Source of the DNA: Bacillota bacterium
GTDB taxonomy: Bacteria > Bacillota > UBA4882 > UBA8346
Length of the DNA stretch: 42,636 nt
Direction: 5' to 3'
Assembly: GCA_023436305.1 (NCBI GenBank)
Contig: JAEZJQ010000034.1
Location: 1-42,636, forward strand
Below the pieces are notes generated by a model that was not told the DNA's origin, searched no databases, and saw only the letters and a list, made by a program, of their open reading frames with translations. Made by a program: the position numbers and the translations under genes. Positions 1-9,095 of this stretch are shown here, piece after piece; the stretch's first letter is position 1; every line of letters begins with the position of its first letter.

Positions 1-1170
1 GGTTATGCCACTTTAGCCGTACTTAATTTTAAAACAGGTAACCTGGAGCAAGCAGGAGAATTATCCTGTAAATTATTGAGTCTAGCCGCTCATAAAAATT
101 TTATTCGCCCCTTTTTAGCCATTCCTGAGTATCAGGTCATGCTCCGCTACGGAATAGAAAACGGGATTGAAGTTTATTTCATTCAACGCATTTTAGTCCG
201 TTTGAGAAAACGGGCGATATCTCTCCTGGGTAACCTGGTTCAACATCAAAATCCAGTGGTTCGCTGCCGGGTTATAACCCCTTTGAGTGAGATCGGGACT
301 GAAAATACAGTTTCCATGCTGAAAGTATTAACCAAAGATCCCGATCCGACCGTGCGCCAATTGGCAGGAGAAGCTTTAGAAAGGTTTGATCCAGTCACCT
401 CCGAACTTCAGTTGAAAACGATTAGTAGTATTCTAGAATTAAAAACCCTAGGACCGTTACGCATATTTACCGGAGGAGCGGAAATAGCATCAATTAATTG
501 GCGCACGGTTAAAACCCGTGATTTATTGGCATTTTTAGTTCACCAAAGAAATCCGGTCTCCAAAGAAGTGATCCTTGAAGAACTCTGGCCTGATTATGAA
601 TTTGAAAAATCGCAAGGCCTCTTTCATACCAGTTTATATTACCTGCGTCAAATTTTAGAAAAAAACGGTTATCCTGACTTGATCATTTACCAAAACAAAC
701 ATTATGAATTGGCTACCAAAATGTTTACCACCGACCAGATTCAATTCCAAGAACTAGTGGCGGCTGGATTTAATGATGAGACTCCCCCGGAAAAAACCGC
801 TGATTTTTTGGAACGAGCGATAGCCCTATATGCTGGTGATTATTTACAAGAACTTGATTATGTTTGGCTGCTTCCGAACCGGGAATACTTGAAGAATCTT
901 TACTTCGAGGCCAGGTTACGGCTAGCGCGTTATTATCTTGAAAGAAAGGATTATAACCACGCGATCAGCCATTTGGTACTACTGGGGGGCTTAGATCCCT
1001 TATTCGAAGAAATTCACCGGTTACTGATGACCGCTTATGCAGGCCTCGGGAATCGAAATGCTGTGCGTGAACAATACCGATCTTTAACGTTACTCCTTAA
1101 GAATGAGCTTGGTTTAGACCCCAGTGAGGAGACTCAGGAGGTATATAACCGATTGTATCAAGCGGGTTAG
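1..1170 (+). CDS. BTAD/SARP-type transcriptional regulator, 3' part (5' end outside window)
   Basis: The reading frame is open from base 1, so the gene is cut by the window edge; the TTG at 76 is only an internal codon. The visible protein has three parts: a TPR-like helical end, a HEAT-like stretch (NPVVRCRVITPLSEIG and DPDPTVRQLAGEALERF), and a C-terminal winged-helix plus bacterial transcriptional activation (BTAD) module, starting near LKTLGPLRIF and including SKEVILEELWPD and a TPR-like end (LDPSEETQEVYNRL). Such C-termini occur in large MalT/SARP-like activators with an upstream ATPase and TPR region, which would lie outside the window. The target genes are unknown. The next gene is about 580 bases away, so co-transcription is unlikely. 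Confidence 0.8.
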   Translation, partial: GYATLAVLNFKTGNLEQAGELSCKLLSLAAHKNFIRPFLAIPEYQVMLRYGIENGIEVYFIQRILVRLRKRAISLLGNLVQHQNPVVRCRVITPLSEIGTENTVSMLKVLTKDPDPTVRQLAGEALERFDPVTSELQLKTISSILELKTLGPLRIFTGGAEIASINWRTVKTRDLLAFLVHQRNPVSKEVILEELWPDYEFEKSQGLFHTSLYYLRQILEKNGYPDLIIYQNKHYELATKMFTTDQIQFQELVAAGFNDETPPEKTADFLERAIALYAGDYLQELDYVWLLPNREYLKNLYFEARLRLARYYLERKDYNHAISHLVLLGGLDPLFEEIHRLLMTAYAGLGNRNAVREQYRSLTLLLKNELGLDPSEETQEVYNRLYQAG

Positions 1171-1748
1171 CATTTTTGGTTTTGTCTTCGTTTAAGATCA
1201 CTTCAAACCGGCCTATAGCCGCAATTTTCACATAAATCCATTTGGCGATTTTCATGCCAAGTTACTTCCATGCACGGAATGTCAGAAAAGTAAGTGCCAG
1301 AATTAGAAAATTGCCCATACCTTCTACATAACAGATGTTATTTCTGCCATAAATTCCTAAGCCACTTCTTGCAGCTAAAAGTTTTCGTGACAACCTTGGC
1401 GCATATTTTACATGATAACCTTTGGAACTTAAGGATTCATTTAGATATTTTTCAATCCTCGGTGGCGCAGTTTCTTTATCGATATAAGACGAAGGAACTG
1501 CTGGACAGGCTAAATCTTGCAGCTAAAGAAGCCGCTAAGCAAATGGATATTAAGCATTTACGAGAACTGGGGAATAGGGAGAGACTAAAAAATCTGCTAT
1601 TCCCCGTTATTATTTGGGTGATAGGATGATAAAGGAAATTATAGAAAAAAAGAAGGTGTTTTGCTGAAGGTGGAGAATTAATAAAAGTAAAGCTGTAAGA
1701 CAGCTTTGCTTTTAAACTTTTTGACTCTGTTGATAAGGGGCGGGTTTC
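1171..1748. other. Intergenic stretch with no convincing gene
   Basis: An open frame at 1294-1629 (+, 111 codons) has no clear ribosome binding site and an odd, His/Phe/Tyr-rich N-terminal half. Only its last 45 residues (YKTKELLDRLNLAAKEAAK onwards) look protein-like, so it may be the tail of a decayed gene. No other coding or RNA gene is recognised. A small terminator-like hairpin lies at 1689-1714. Confidence 0.4.
1689..1714 (+). terminator. Small intrinsic terminator-like hairpin
   Basis: A perfect 8-bp stem AAAGCTGT/ACAGCTTT (1689-1696 and 1700-1707) with a 3-base loop is followed by a T-rich stretch. It lies just ahead of the GntR gene and would insulate it from upstream transcription. 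Confidence 0.45.
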
Positions 1749-2522
1749 ATGGTTGAGTATAAGTTTAAACCGATTGAACAAACAAGAGTATCAACGAAAA
1801 TAATGGAACAATTGATTGAGATGATTTACAAAAATGAAATAAGAACCGGGGAATGTCTACCTTCTGAAGCAATTTTGGCGACAAAATTCGGGGCGAGTCG
1901 ACCCACGGTCCGTGAAGCCTTGAGTGGTTTAAAAGCGCTTAACCTAATTAATTCACAGTCTGGCAAAGGCAATTTTGTTTCAGTACAACCGGATATGCTT
2001 TATAATTTGGAAAATATGATCACTGAAATCAAAACCAGAAGCAGTTTTCTAGAAGCATTGGAAGCCAGAAGCGCCATTGAGGGTGAAATATGCTGGTTAG
2101 CCGCTCAGCGGGCTAATAAAAACAGCCTTGAATTGATTAAGGCATTATTGGATGAGACCAAGGAAGGCAAGTTTTCTTCTTTTAATCAATTTTGTCAAAC
2201 TGATCATCAATTTCATCTGGAATTGTCGAAGGCGTCAGGAAACTCCCTTTTTGTTCGTTTTATTGAGGAAGCGTTTATTAAACTTTCTACTTTATACTGG
2301 GAAATTTTGGATAAGGCCAAATATGATCATGGGGTTTTTCCGGAATATTTAAATGACCATCAAGATATTTTTATCGCGATTCAAAACTGTAATCCCCATT
2401 TAGCGCGAGAATCCATGTTAAAGCATATCGAAAGAATCAAAAATGATTTTTTAAGTTCAACAACTCGTTTAAAATCCGAAGATAAGCAAATTGTAAAGGA
2501 GGCGCCCAACGATGTAGATTGA
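1749..2522 (+). CDS. FadR-subfamily GntR transcriptional regulator (FCD domain)
   Basis: A 257-residue regulator. The N-terminal winged helix (about residues 10-75) carries the GntR signature: LPSEAILATKFGASRPTVREA followed by LNLINSQSGKGNFV. Residues about 95-225 form an all-helical FCD ligand-binding domain (LEARSAIEGEICWLAAQRA; His-rich FHLELSKASGN), which in this family binds a small carboxylic acid, often through a metal. The gene lies 58 bases upstream of the cysteine hydrolase and the importer genes in the same direction, so it is probably their local regulator, with the ligand being the transported substrate or a product. An AAGGGG-type ribosome binding site precedes the ATG. The GntR/FCD call is secure; the regulated genes are inferred. 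Confidence 0.9.
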   Translation: MVEYKFKPIEQTRVSTKIMEQLIEMIYKNEIRTGECLPSEAILATKFGASRPTVREALSGLKALNLINSQSGKGNFVSVQPDMLYNLENMITEIKTRSSFLEALEARSAIEGEICWLAAQRANKNSLELIKALLDETKEGKFSSFNQFCQTDHQFHLELSKASGNSLFVRFIEEAFIKLSTLYWEILDKAKYDHGVFPEYLNDHQDIFIAIQNCNPHLARESMLKHIERIKNDFLSSTTRLKSEDKQIVKEAPNDVD

Positions 2523-2580
2523 CAATTGAATTGTAGAAATCGATGATTATTAAAAAAATTAATTTCAGGAGGCGTTTTTA

Positions 2581-3222
2581 ATGGCAACGAACAAAATTCC
2601 AGCGGATAAAACGGCGATTGTTTTGATTGAACCCCAAAATGATTTCTTAAAACCCGGCGGAACCATGTACCAATATATTAAGGAGCAATTGGCCAAGCGA
2701 AATGTCATCGCCAATTTACAGAAACTATTAAAGAATGCCCGGGGTAAAGTAAAAATTTTCTACGTCCCATTCCATTCCTTTGCCCCCGGGTTTCCCGAAT
2801 TAAAAAAAGGCGGGCCGGGCTGCGAAGGTTTACGTGGGATCGAAATGGATATGAAGGCCGATTGGGGGACTGGAGCCTGGCTGCGAGGTACTCCTGGCCC
2901 GGAAATCATTGATGAATTAACGCCGCAACCTACAGATATAATCATCGAGGGGAAAAAGACTCTGGATGCGTTTCATTCCACCGCTTTGGATTATTTGCTG
3001 CGGGCCAATGAAATTGAGTATGTGGCTTTTGTCGGGTTCCATACAAATTGGTGCGTTGAGTCAACTGCCCGGTCAGCGTATGATAAGGGCTATCGGGTCA
3101 TGGTCATCGGTGACTGCACCGGCACAGATACTCAAACTGAGCAAGACTATGCTGAAAAATTTATTTTCCCAAAAATCGGAAAAGTCTTGACAACCGATGA
3201 ATTCTTAACGAGTTTGAGCTAA
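2581..3222 (+). CDS. Isochorismatase-family cysteine hydrolase
   Basis: A 213-residue protein with the catalytic triad of the isochorismatase-like hydrolases: Asp21 (in IEPQNDF), Lys125 (EGKKTLDAF) and the nucleophile Cys158 (GFHTNWCVESTARSAYDKG). The family includes nicotinamidase, N-carbamoylsarcosine amidase, ureidoacrylate and biuret hydrolases and other C-N hydrolases. This sequence does not let me choose among them; the GGPGCEGLRGIEMD segment is not typical of nicotinamidase. A strong ribosome binding site (CAGGAGG) precedes ATG 2581. It sits between the FCD regulator and the binding protein of a LivK-type importer, which suggests it hydrolyses the imported amide or ureide in the cytoplasm. 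Confidence 0.85.
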   Translation: MATNKIPADKTAIVLIEPQNDFLKPGGTMYQYIKEQLAKRNVIANLQKLLKNARGKVKIFYVPFHSFAPGFPELKKGGPGCEGLRGIEMDMKADWGTGAWLRGTPGPEIIDELTPQPTDIIIEGKKTLDAFHSTALDYLLRANEIEYVAFVGFHTNWCVESTARSAYDKGYRVMVIGDCTGTDTQTEQDYAEKFIFPKIGKVLTTDEFLTSLS

Positions 3223-3263
3223 TTCGAATCACATTTCAAAATACGCTTTAAGGAGGGTTTTCG

Positions 3264-4502
3264 ATGAATAGAACGGGAAGAATTGCATTGCTTGCGACCT
3301 TTGTCCTTCTGTTTGGATGCTCGTTTGTGTTAGCGGGTACGCCCAAGAAGATTAAAATCGGATTGATGTTCGGTATGACCGGCGCTGCGTCTCCAATCGG
3401 TCCCGTTCAGCTTGATGGGGCAAAATTGGCGATTGACGAAATAAATAATGCTGGTGGGGTTAAGTTCGGAAAAGAAAAAGTAAAAATAGAGTATGTGTCG
3501 AAAGATGATGAAACAAAACCTGATGTCGCAGTTAGACGATTTCGCGAGCTTGTCTATGATGAAAAGGTTAACGCAATTGTCGGACAAACATTTGCTCCGA
3601 TTTCCGGCGCTTTAAATAAAGAAGTGGCGCGGACTCCGGTGGCTTATTTCCCGGTAAATGTTGTTTCATTATCAATGTTTCAAAAGGATGAAATAGCCCC
3701 AACCACTTTTTCGGTACATGGCAGCGCATATGCAGCGGGTTATGCAAGCGCAGCTTATGTAATCAACAAACTAAAGATCAAGAAAATAGCCTTTTTCGCT
3801 CCGGCGTATGCATTCGGATGGGATCAATGGAAAGGTGCTCAAGCCGCGATTAAAAAGTATAAAGCGGAAGTTTTTTATAAAGAATCACCGGTTGGCGTCA
3901 GTGATTATACACCCTATTTGTTGGAGATCGAATCGAAAAAGCCCGACATTATTATGTTAGCACATTGGGGTGTTGATGCAATCAATGTTTTAAAGCAAGT
4001 AAATGAAACTGGGCTTAAGAGTAAAACCAAAGTCTGGTTTAACTGGATGACCAATGTCTTTGGGAAGGGCGTCCCGCCGGAGGCTTTAGATGGCGTATAT
4101 TCGTTGATGTCCTGGTATTGGGATATGAGTGGATTTGAAGACCAGAAAATTGTCGCTAAATCACAATCATTTACCAACGAGTTTATGAAAAAATATAATT
4201 ATCCTCCCGATCCATACTCGGCAATGGCGTATTTGGGTGTAAAAGAAGCAATCAGAGGGATCGAACTTTCCAAATCAACTAATGCCGCCGATATAGCTAA
4301 AGCACTTCAGAAACATCCCCGGTTTGATTCGATGAAGGGCCCGGGAGAATGGCGCGCCGACCATCAGGCTAGTTTCAAATACAATGCCTTTGTAGTGATC
4401 GGAAATGGCACACAGCGGAAAAACGAATGGGATCTGGTCAAGATCATTGACGTCTATACCGGCGAAGATTATCTGCCGAATCTGAAAGAGTTAGGGTATT
4501 AA
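3264..4502 (+). CDS. LivK-type ABC transporter substrate-binding protein
   Basis: A 412-residue exported protein. An N-terminal signal sequence (Arg-rich n-region, hydrophobic core to about residue 24) ends at a plausible VLAG cleavage site; an internal LLFGC is a poor lipobox, so lipid anchoring is uncertain. The mature part begins KKIKIGLMFGMTGAASPIGP and continues with GAKLAIDEINNAGGV, the periplasmic-binding fold type I (Leu/Ile/Val-binding, Peripla_BP_6) seen in LivK, AmiC and UrtA. It captures the substrate outside the membrane and hands it to the permeases encoded downstream. The ligand cannot be read from sequence; the hydrolase and glycerate kinase partners point away from plain amino-acid uptake. 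Confidence 0.9.
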   Translation: MNRTGRIALLATFVLLFGCSFVLAGTPKKIKIGLMFGMTGAASPIGPVQLDGAKLAIDEINNAGGVKFGKEKVKIEYVSKDDETKPDVAVRRFRELVYDEKVNAIVGQTFAPISGALNKEVARTPVAYFPVNVVSLSMFQKDEIAPTTFSVHGSAYAAGYASAAYVINKLKIKKIAFFAPAYAFGWDQWKGAQAAIKKYKAEVFYKESPVGVSDYTPYLLEIESKKPDIIMLAHWGVDAINVLKQVNETGLKSKTKVWFNWMTNVFGKGVPPEALDGVYSLMSWYWDMSGFEDQKIVAKSQSFTNEFMKKYNYPPDPYSAMAYLGVKEAIRGIELSKSTNAADIAKALQKHPRFDSMKGPGEWRADHQASFKYNAFVVIGNGTQRKNEWDLVKIIDVYTGEDYLPNLKELGY

Positions 4503-4511
4503 AAAATTTTT

Positions 4512-4549
4512 CAGGGTGGGTTATGGGATTTAAGTAATATCCCACCCTG
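4512..4549 (+). promoter_or_regulatory. Intra-operon hairpin after the binding-protein gene
   Basis: A 9-bp perfect stem CAGGGTGGG/CCCACCCTG (4512-4520 and 4541-4549) lies just after the stop codon. It has no T-run, so it is more likely an mRNA-stabilising or partial attenuation element that keeps binding-protein mRNA in excess over the membrane genes. Confidence 0.5.
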
Positions 4550-4629
4550 ACTGTTTCAACATGGCTTTCAGCCGGTTGTAATTGAGTTTTTAGGATGTTT
4601 GATCTGGAATATGAGAGAGGTTAATTAAC

Positions 4630-5412
4630 ATGACAGACCAAATTATTTTAGAAGCCAGGGGAGTAACAAAAGTATTTAACGGATTGTCTGCGGTGGCGGG
4701 AGTTGACTATCAATTAATTGAAGGCCAAGTTGCCGGAGTCATCGGACCGAATGGCGCCGGTAAATCGACATTTTTTAATCTTTTAACCGGCTTATATACT
4801 CCGACGGAAGGAAGAGTTGATTTCGCAAATCAAGAAATTACCAAAGTCCCGCCCGACCAGAGAGTTGTGATGGGACTGGGCCGGACCTTTCAACTGGTAT
4901 CCGTCTTTAATTCCTTGACTGTCTTAGATAATCTCGTTCTATCAGTAACCCGATTCACTCCCTACTTTAATAAAAAAAGCAAGTTTTTCTTTGCAGACCG
5001 TAACAATTGTTTTATTAGAGAAAATTGTATCGGCGCAATGGAGATGGTTGGAATCCAGGATAAAGAAGGTCTCATGACTTCCGTTTTATCTTATGGAGAT
5101 AAACGGAAACTGGAGATCGCAATGGCTCTTTCCCTCAAACCCAAAGTGTTATTGTTGGATGAACCTTTTGCCGGTCTCAGTGATGGTGAAATTGATGAGA
5201 TTGTTAATTTGATAAACAGAATCAAAGTGGGACTTAGTATTGTAATTATTGAGCATAAAATCTCAAAGCTACTTGACCTGGTGGAAAAACTCAGTGTTAT
5301 GCACGAAGGCAAAATTATTTTTGAAGGAAAACCGCAGGAAGCAATTGGTGATCGAGAGGTTAGAAGAGTTTATTGGGGTGAAAAAGATGAATCAAGCGCT
5401 ATTAAGTGTTGA
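4630..5412 (+). CDS. livG: Branched-chain-type ABC transporter ATP-binding protein (LivG-like)
   Basis: A 260-residue ATPase with Walker A GPNGAGKST (about residues 39-47), the family Q-loop segment LGRTFQLVSVF, a modified signature LSYGDKRKLEIA, Walker B VLLLDEPFAG and switch His in IIEHK. The late C-terminal extension and the RTFQ motif are typical of LivG rather than LivF. It powers import together with LivF. Its last codons overlap the livF start by 26 bases, which indicates translational coupling. The symbol reflects the family only; the transported compound may not be a branched-chain amino acid. Confidence 0.9.
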   Translation: MTDQIILEARGVTKVFNGLSAVAGVDYQLIEGQVAGVIGPNGAGKSTFFNLLTGLYTPTEGRVDFANQEITKVPPDQRVVMGLGRTFQLVSVFNSLTVLDNLVLSVTRFTPYFNKKSKFFFADRNNCFIRENCIGAMEMVGIQDKEGLMTSVLSYGDKRKLEIAMALSLKPKVLLLDEPFAGLSDGEIDEIVNLINRIKVGLSIVIIEHKISKLLDLVEKLSVMHEGKIIFEGKPQEAIGDREVRRVYWGEKDESSAIKC

Positions 5413-6085
5413 GAATCTGGATGTTGCCTACGGCTCCGCTAAAGCTTTACACGATATTTCCATAAATATTGGGAAAGGGGAGATGGTATTCCTGGTTGGC
5501 CGAAACGGCGCCGGAAAAACCACACTTCTCAAAACAATTTCAGGATTCTTGAAGCCAAGGAATGGTTCCATTTTATTTAATGGAAAGAACATTAACGCGC
5601 ATTCGATTGAGCAAGCTTCTAGAGAAGGAATCCGTTATGTTTTTCAGGATAAGCGTGTCTTTAGTGAACTGACCGTAAAGGATAATATTGCCATAGCTGC
5701 TTACGGCGCTAAAGAGAAACTATCCGACGCGCTTGAAAAGATGTTTCTAATTTATCCTAAACTTAAGGATTTCATCAATATCAAAGCAAAAGGTTTGAGC
5801 GGCGGACAAAAGCAATTGCTCTTAATCGGAAGAGCCTTAATTGGAAATCCCAGCCTGATATTGATCGATGAACCCACTGAAGGATTGGCTGCCGGCACCA
5901 TTGAGGATATTTTTAAAGTTTTATCGCTGTTAAAGGGTAAAATGTCATTATTAATTGTGGAACAAAACTTATCCGTAGTTTGCCGGTTAGCCGATCGAGT
6001 CTATACCATCGAAGAAGGAAAGATCACCCATGAGTTCACGAAAGACCAATTAAAAGATCAATCCCAGCTGGAGGCATGTTTGTAG
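5387..6085 (+). CDS. livF: Branched-chain-type ABC transporter ATP-binding protein (LivF-like)
   Basis: A 232-residue ATPase. The start was placed at ATG 5387 (MNQALLSVENLDVAYG), because it follows a GGGG-type ribosome binding site and because LivF proteins begin just before this LxVxxLxVxYG strand; the frame itself is open further upstream inside livG. Walker A is GRNGAGKTT (residues 38-46), the signature is LSGGQKQLL, Walker B is LILIDEPTEG and the switch region is LLIVEQN. It pairs with LivG on the cytoplasmic face of the permease. Confidence 0.9.
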   Translation: MNQALLSVENLDVAYGSAKALHDISINIGKGEMVFLVGRNGAGKTTLLKTISGFLKPRNGSILFNGKNINAHSIEQASREGIRYVFQDKRVFSELTVKDNIAIAAYGAKEKLSDALEKMFLIYPKLKDFINIKAKGLSGGQKQLLLIGRALIGNPSLILIDEPTEGLAAGTIEDIFKVLSLLKGKMSLLIVEQNLSVVCRLADRVYTIEEGKITHEFTKDQLKDQSQLEACL

Positions 6086-6125
6086 GCCTTAAAGAAGTAA
6101 ATTATTGTTTAAAGGGGAAAAAAAC

Positions 6126-7070
6126 ATGGTACGATTACGCCGGTTTGATTTTTTATTCATTGCCTTGATTTATATCGCGTTTCTTCCCTTAATCGGAAAA
6201 CTAAAACTAATCGATTTCATGATCTTTACCATCTTTGTCCTCTCATTTAATTTACTTTATGGTTTTATGGGTAGGTTATCGTTTGGGCATATGCTTTACT
6301 TGGGTATTGGGGCCTATGCGGCGGCACTTTCCTCCGTATATATCTCAAACAATCCCCTGGTCATCATATTTTGCGCTATTGCCGCCGGACTTTTGGCTGG
6401 CTTAATACTTGGGCCGGTGGTCTCTCGTACTAACGGAGCATGCTTCGCCCTCATTAATATGGCGTTTAACCAGGTTGGGTATTTTCTGGTTATTTCCGCC
6501 TGCGCCGGCGTTACCGGCGGTGAGGATGGATTGGCCGCCCAAGTTGCCCCGTTTGGTTTTTTAAATCTCCAAAATCCTAGCATCATGTTCGGTTTTACAT
6601 TATTTTGTCTGATACTTGTTTTCTTTTTTATGAAAAAATTAATTGCTTCTCCTTACGGGGCCTTGCTGAAGGGTATCAAAGAAAATGAAAACAGAGTCAG
6701 GTTCTTAGGATATAATACCTATTTCTTTAAATGTTTGACCTTCAGCATCTCCACGATGATCGCGGCTTTGGCGGGGGCATTATGGGTGTTTAATTTTTCA
6801 TATGTAACTCCGAGTTTTATCGACCCCGGGCGAAACGTGGAGGTTATCTTCGCCGCTTTAATCGGTGGTCCGGGCAGTTTATATGGAATGTTAATCGGCG
6901 GAGGAATCTATATGTCGATAAGTAACTACCTGGCAAGTTATATTACTCGCTGGGAAATGTTTTTAGGAATTATCCTGCTGATCTTAGTGTTCCGGTTTCC
7001 CAAAGGATTATGGGGAGTTTTTGCGGATAAGTTTGGTAAAGCTAGAGAAGGTCAGGTGGTGGAGAAATGA
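6126..7070 (+). CDS. livM: Branched-chain-type ABC transporter permease (LivM-like)
   Basis: A 314-residue membrane protein with eight to ten hydrophobic segments. It has the LivM hallmarks GRLSFGHMLYLGIGAYAAA near the N-terminus and, in the C-terminal half, the EAA-like loop KENENRVRFLGYNTYFFK and ALIGGPGSLYG. ATG 6126 was chosen because AAAGGGGAAA precedes it at the right distance; a TTG 21 bases earlier would read through that site. The stop codon overlaps the livH start (ATGA). It forms half of the membrane channel. Confidence 0.9.
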   Translation: MVRLRRFDFLFIALIYIAFLPLIGKLKLIDFMIFTIFVLSFNLLYGFMGRLSFGHMLYLGIGAYAAALSSVYISNNPLVIIFCAIAAGLLAGLILGPVVSRTNGACFALINMAFNQVGYFLVISACAGVTGGEDGLAAQVAPFGFLNLQNPSIMFGFTLFCLILVFFFMKKLIASPYGALLKGIKENENRVRFLGYNTYFFKCLTFSISTMIAALAGALWVFNFSYVTPSFIDPGRNVEVIFAALIGGPGSLYGMLIGGGIYMSISNYLASYITRWEMFLGIILLILVFRFPKGLWGVFADKFGKAREGQVVEK

Positions 7071-7906
7071 TCCAAAATATTTTATATGGATTGACAATCG
7101 GCGGGATTCTGTATATTACCGCAATCGGTTTGTCTTTAACGTTTGGCACAATGCGTATTGTTAACTTTGCGCATGGCTTTATGTATACCATGGGGGCCTA
7201 TTTTTTGGCGGCAATTTTGCTGCTCACCAAAAACAACTTTTTATTGAGCGCGTTATCGGCCGCATTGCTTGTTGTCCCCTTGGGATTTATTGTTGAAAGA
7301 TATGTAATCAGAAGGCTTTACGGAGTATCGGTGGATTATGCGATTATTGCCACTTATGCCATTACCCTGATTGGGGTGGATATAATCAAGTGGATTTGGG
7401 GAGCGGCTCCGATTTCTTTACAAGATCCCATTGGAAAGTTTATGGATATATTTAATGTGAATATTCCAGTATATCGAGTCGTCATTATTGTGACAGCTAT
7501 CGTGATTTTTGTGGGGCTTGGTTTTTTCTTCAAAAAGAGCATGGTCGGAAAAATCGTTGTTGCGGGCTTGGAAGATAGAGAAGCGGTTCGTAGTTTGGGC
7601 TTGGATGTCAACAAATATTTTGCTTATATCTTTATTTTAGGTAGTATTCTGGCAGCCCTTGGAGGAGTCTTATATGCTCCGATTACCAGTGTTCATCCTT
7701 ATATGGGGAATGCGTTTCTCCAGTTAGGCTTCGCAGTGGTCATTATCGGAGGTCTTGGCAACTTAAACGGCACCTTCTTTGCTGCTTTAGCCATGGGTAT
7801 TGTAATGGGAATCACCGGTCGATACTGGGGGCCGGCTGCCGACGCAATAGTATTTATGATTATGGCTATCGTATTAATCGTTCGACCTCAAGAGATTGAA
7901 GGTTAG
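7067..7906 (+). CDS. livH: Branched-chain-type ABC transporter permease (LivH-like)
   Basis: A 279-residue membrane protein with about eight hydrophobic segments. LivH features are present: GLTIGGILYITAIGLSLTFG, RIVNFAHGFMYTMGAY, the cytoplasmic loop GLEDREAVRSLGLDVNKYF, and FAVVIIGGLGNLNG. It starts at the ATGA overlap with livM and forms the second half of the channel. The order hydrolase-binding protein-G-F-M-H differs from the common KHMGF order, which supports a dedicated substrate rather than the housekeeping leucine system. Confidence 0.9.
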   Translation: MIQNILYGLTIGGILYITAIGLSLTFGTMRIVNFAHGFMYTMGAYFLAAILLLTKNNFLLSALSAALLVVPLGFIVERYVIRRLYGVSVDYAIIATYAITLIGVDIIKWIWGAAPISLQDPIGKFMDIFNVNIPVYRVVIIVTAIVIFVGLGFFFKKSMVGKIVVAGLEDREAVRSLGLDVNKYFAYIFILGSILAALGGVLYAPITSVHPYMGNAFLQLGFAVVIIGGLGNLNGTFFAALAMGIVMGITGRYWGPAADAIVFMIMAIVLIVRPQEIEG

Positions 7907-7940
7907 ATCATTCGATACGCCTTATAAAGGAGAATCACCG

Positions 7941-9095
7941 ATGAAAATTGTCGTTGCGCCCGATTCTTTTAAAGGAAGTTTGACATCGTTACAAGCCGCA
8001 AACGCAATCGAAAAAGGGATTCAAAGAGCTGCGGCCAGGTTTCATAAGAGTGTTGAAATTATTAAAATTCCTATGGCTGACGGCGGGGAAGGGACAGTTG
8101 AGGCAATTATAACTGCTACAGAGGGACGCATTATCGATACACCGGTTTTAGATCCTTTGGGGAGGAAGGTTGAGTCGTTTTTTGGCATCTTACCCGATAA
8201 CACCGGAGTGATTGAAATGGCGGCTGCCTCCGGACTCAATCTAATAAAATCGGAAGAGAAGAATCCTTTAAAAACGACTACTTTTGGAACGGGCCAGTTG
8301 ATTAAAGCGGCATTGGATTATGGTTGCGCCAAGATTATTATGGGTATCGGCGGCAGCGCTACAAACGACGGCGGGGTTGGAATGGCACAGGCCTTGGGGG
8401 TTCAATTTCTTGACCAAAATGGCCATGAAATTGGTTTTGGCGGTGGAGCGTTGGCCGATATATGCAAAATTGACATTTCCGGACTTGACCCAAGACTCAA
8501 GCAGCTTCCCATTACTGTGGCTTGCGATGTAAAAAATTTATTATGCGGCAGCGAAGGCGCTTCAGCCGTTTACGGACCCCAAAAAGGGGCCGATCCTGCG
8601 ATGGTTAAAATTTTAGATAAAAATCTCCATCATTTAGCAGAAATTATTAAAACGGACTTGGGTATTGATGTGGCCAATATACCCGGTTCCGGGGCTGCAG
8701 GGGGGTTGGGGGCGGGATTGATTGCTTTCTTGAAAGCTGCCATTGAACCGGGCGTCAAACTAATTCCGAAGATAGTGAAGTTTGAAGAAAGGATAAAAAA
8801 CGCCGCATTCATTATTACTGGAGAAGGAGCTACCGATTATCAAACAATGTTCGGGAAAGTGCCTTTCGGAATTGCTGCTATCGCTGAGAAATATGGGAAA
8901 CCGGTAATTTGTGTCTCCGGATCCTTGGGGAACGGCTACGAAAAATTATATGAGAAGGGAATTACTGCTTTGTTTAGTATTGTTAATCGGCCCATGCCTC
9001 TGAAAGACGCCATCATTAATGGAGCAGACTTATTGGAAAAGGTTGCTGAAAATATTTTTAATACGATATTTATCACTAGGAGTCAGTGCGAGTAA
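7941..9095 (+). CDS. Glycerate kinase (GarK family)
   Basis: A 384-residue kinase that phosphorylates D-glycerate using ATP (the family makes 2-phosphoglycerate). Start ATG 7941 follows AAGGAG; the N-terminus MKIVVAPDSFKGSLTS is the family signature. Further blocks are MADGGEGTVEA, GIGGSATNDGGVGMAQALG and GEGATDYQTMFGKVP. It is the last gene of the importer operon, 34 bases after livH, so the imported compound may be degraded to glycerate, for example by way of glyoxylate and tartronate semialdehyde. The last five codons (RSQCE) and the stop lie inside the inverted-repeat element at 9076-9173, so the native 3' end was replaced by the element. Confidence 0.92.
   Translation: MKIVVAPDSFKGSLTSLQAANAIEKGIQRAAARFHKSVEIIKIPMADGGEGTVEAIITATEGRIIDTPVLDPLGRKVESFFGILPDNTGVIEMAAASGLNLIKSEEKNPLKTTTFGTGQLIKAALDYGCAKIIMGIGGSATNDGGVGMAQALGVQFLDQNGHEIGFGGGALADICKIDISGLDPRLKQLPITVACDVKNLLCGSEGASAVYGPQKGADPAMVKILDKNLHHLAEIIKTDLGIDVANIPGSGAAGGLGAGLIAFLKAAIEPGVKLIPKIVKFEERIKNAAFIITGEGATDYQTMFGKVPFGIAAIAEKYGKPVICVSGSLGNGYEKLYEKGITALFSIVNRPMPLKDAIINGADLLEKVAENIFNTIFITRSQCE

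Noticed and set aside
1294..1629. 111-codon frame downstream of the BTAD gene
   Set aside because: No ribosome binding site, unusual composition in the first half and no recognisable domain; kept only as a note in the intergenic entry.
4512..4549. Hairpin as a full terminator inside the importer operon
   Set aside because: No T-run follows, and the genes on both sides belong together functionally.
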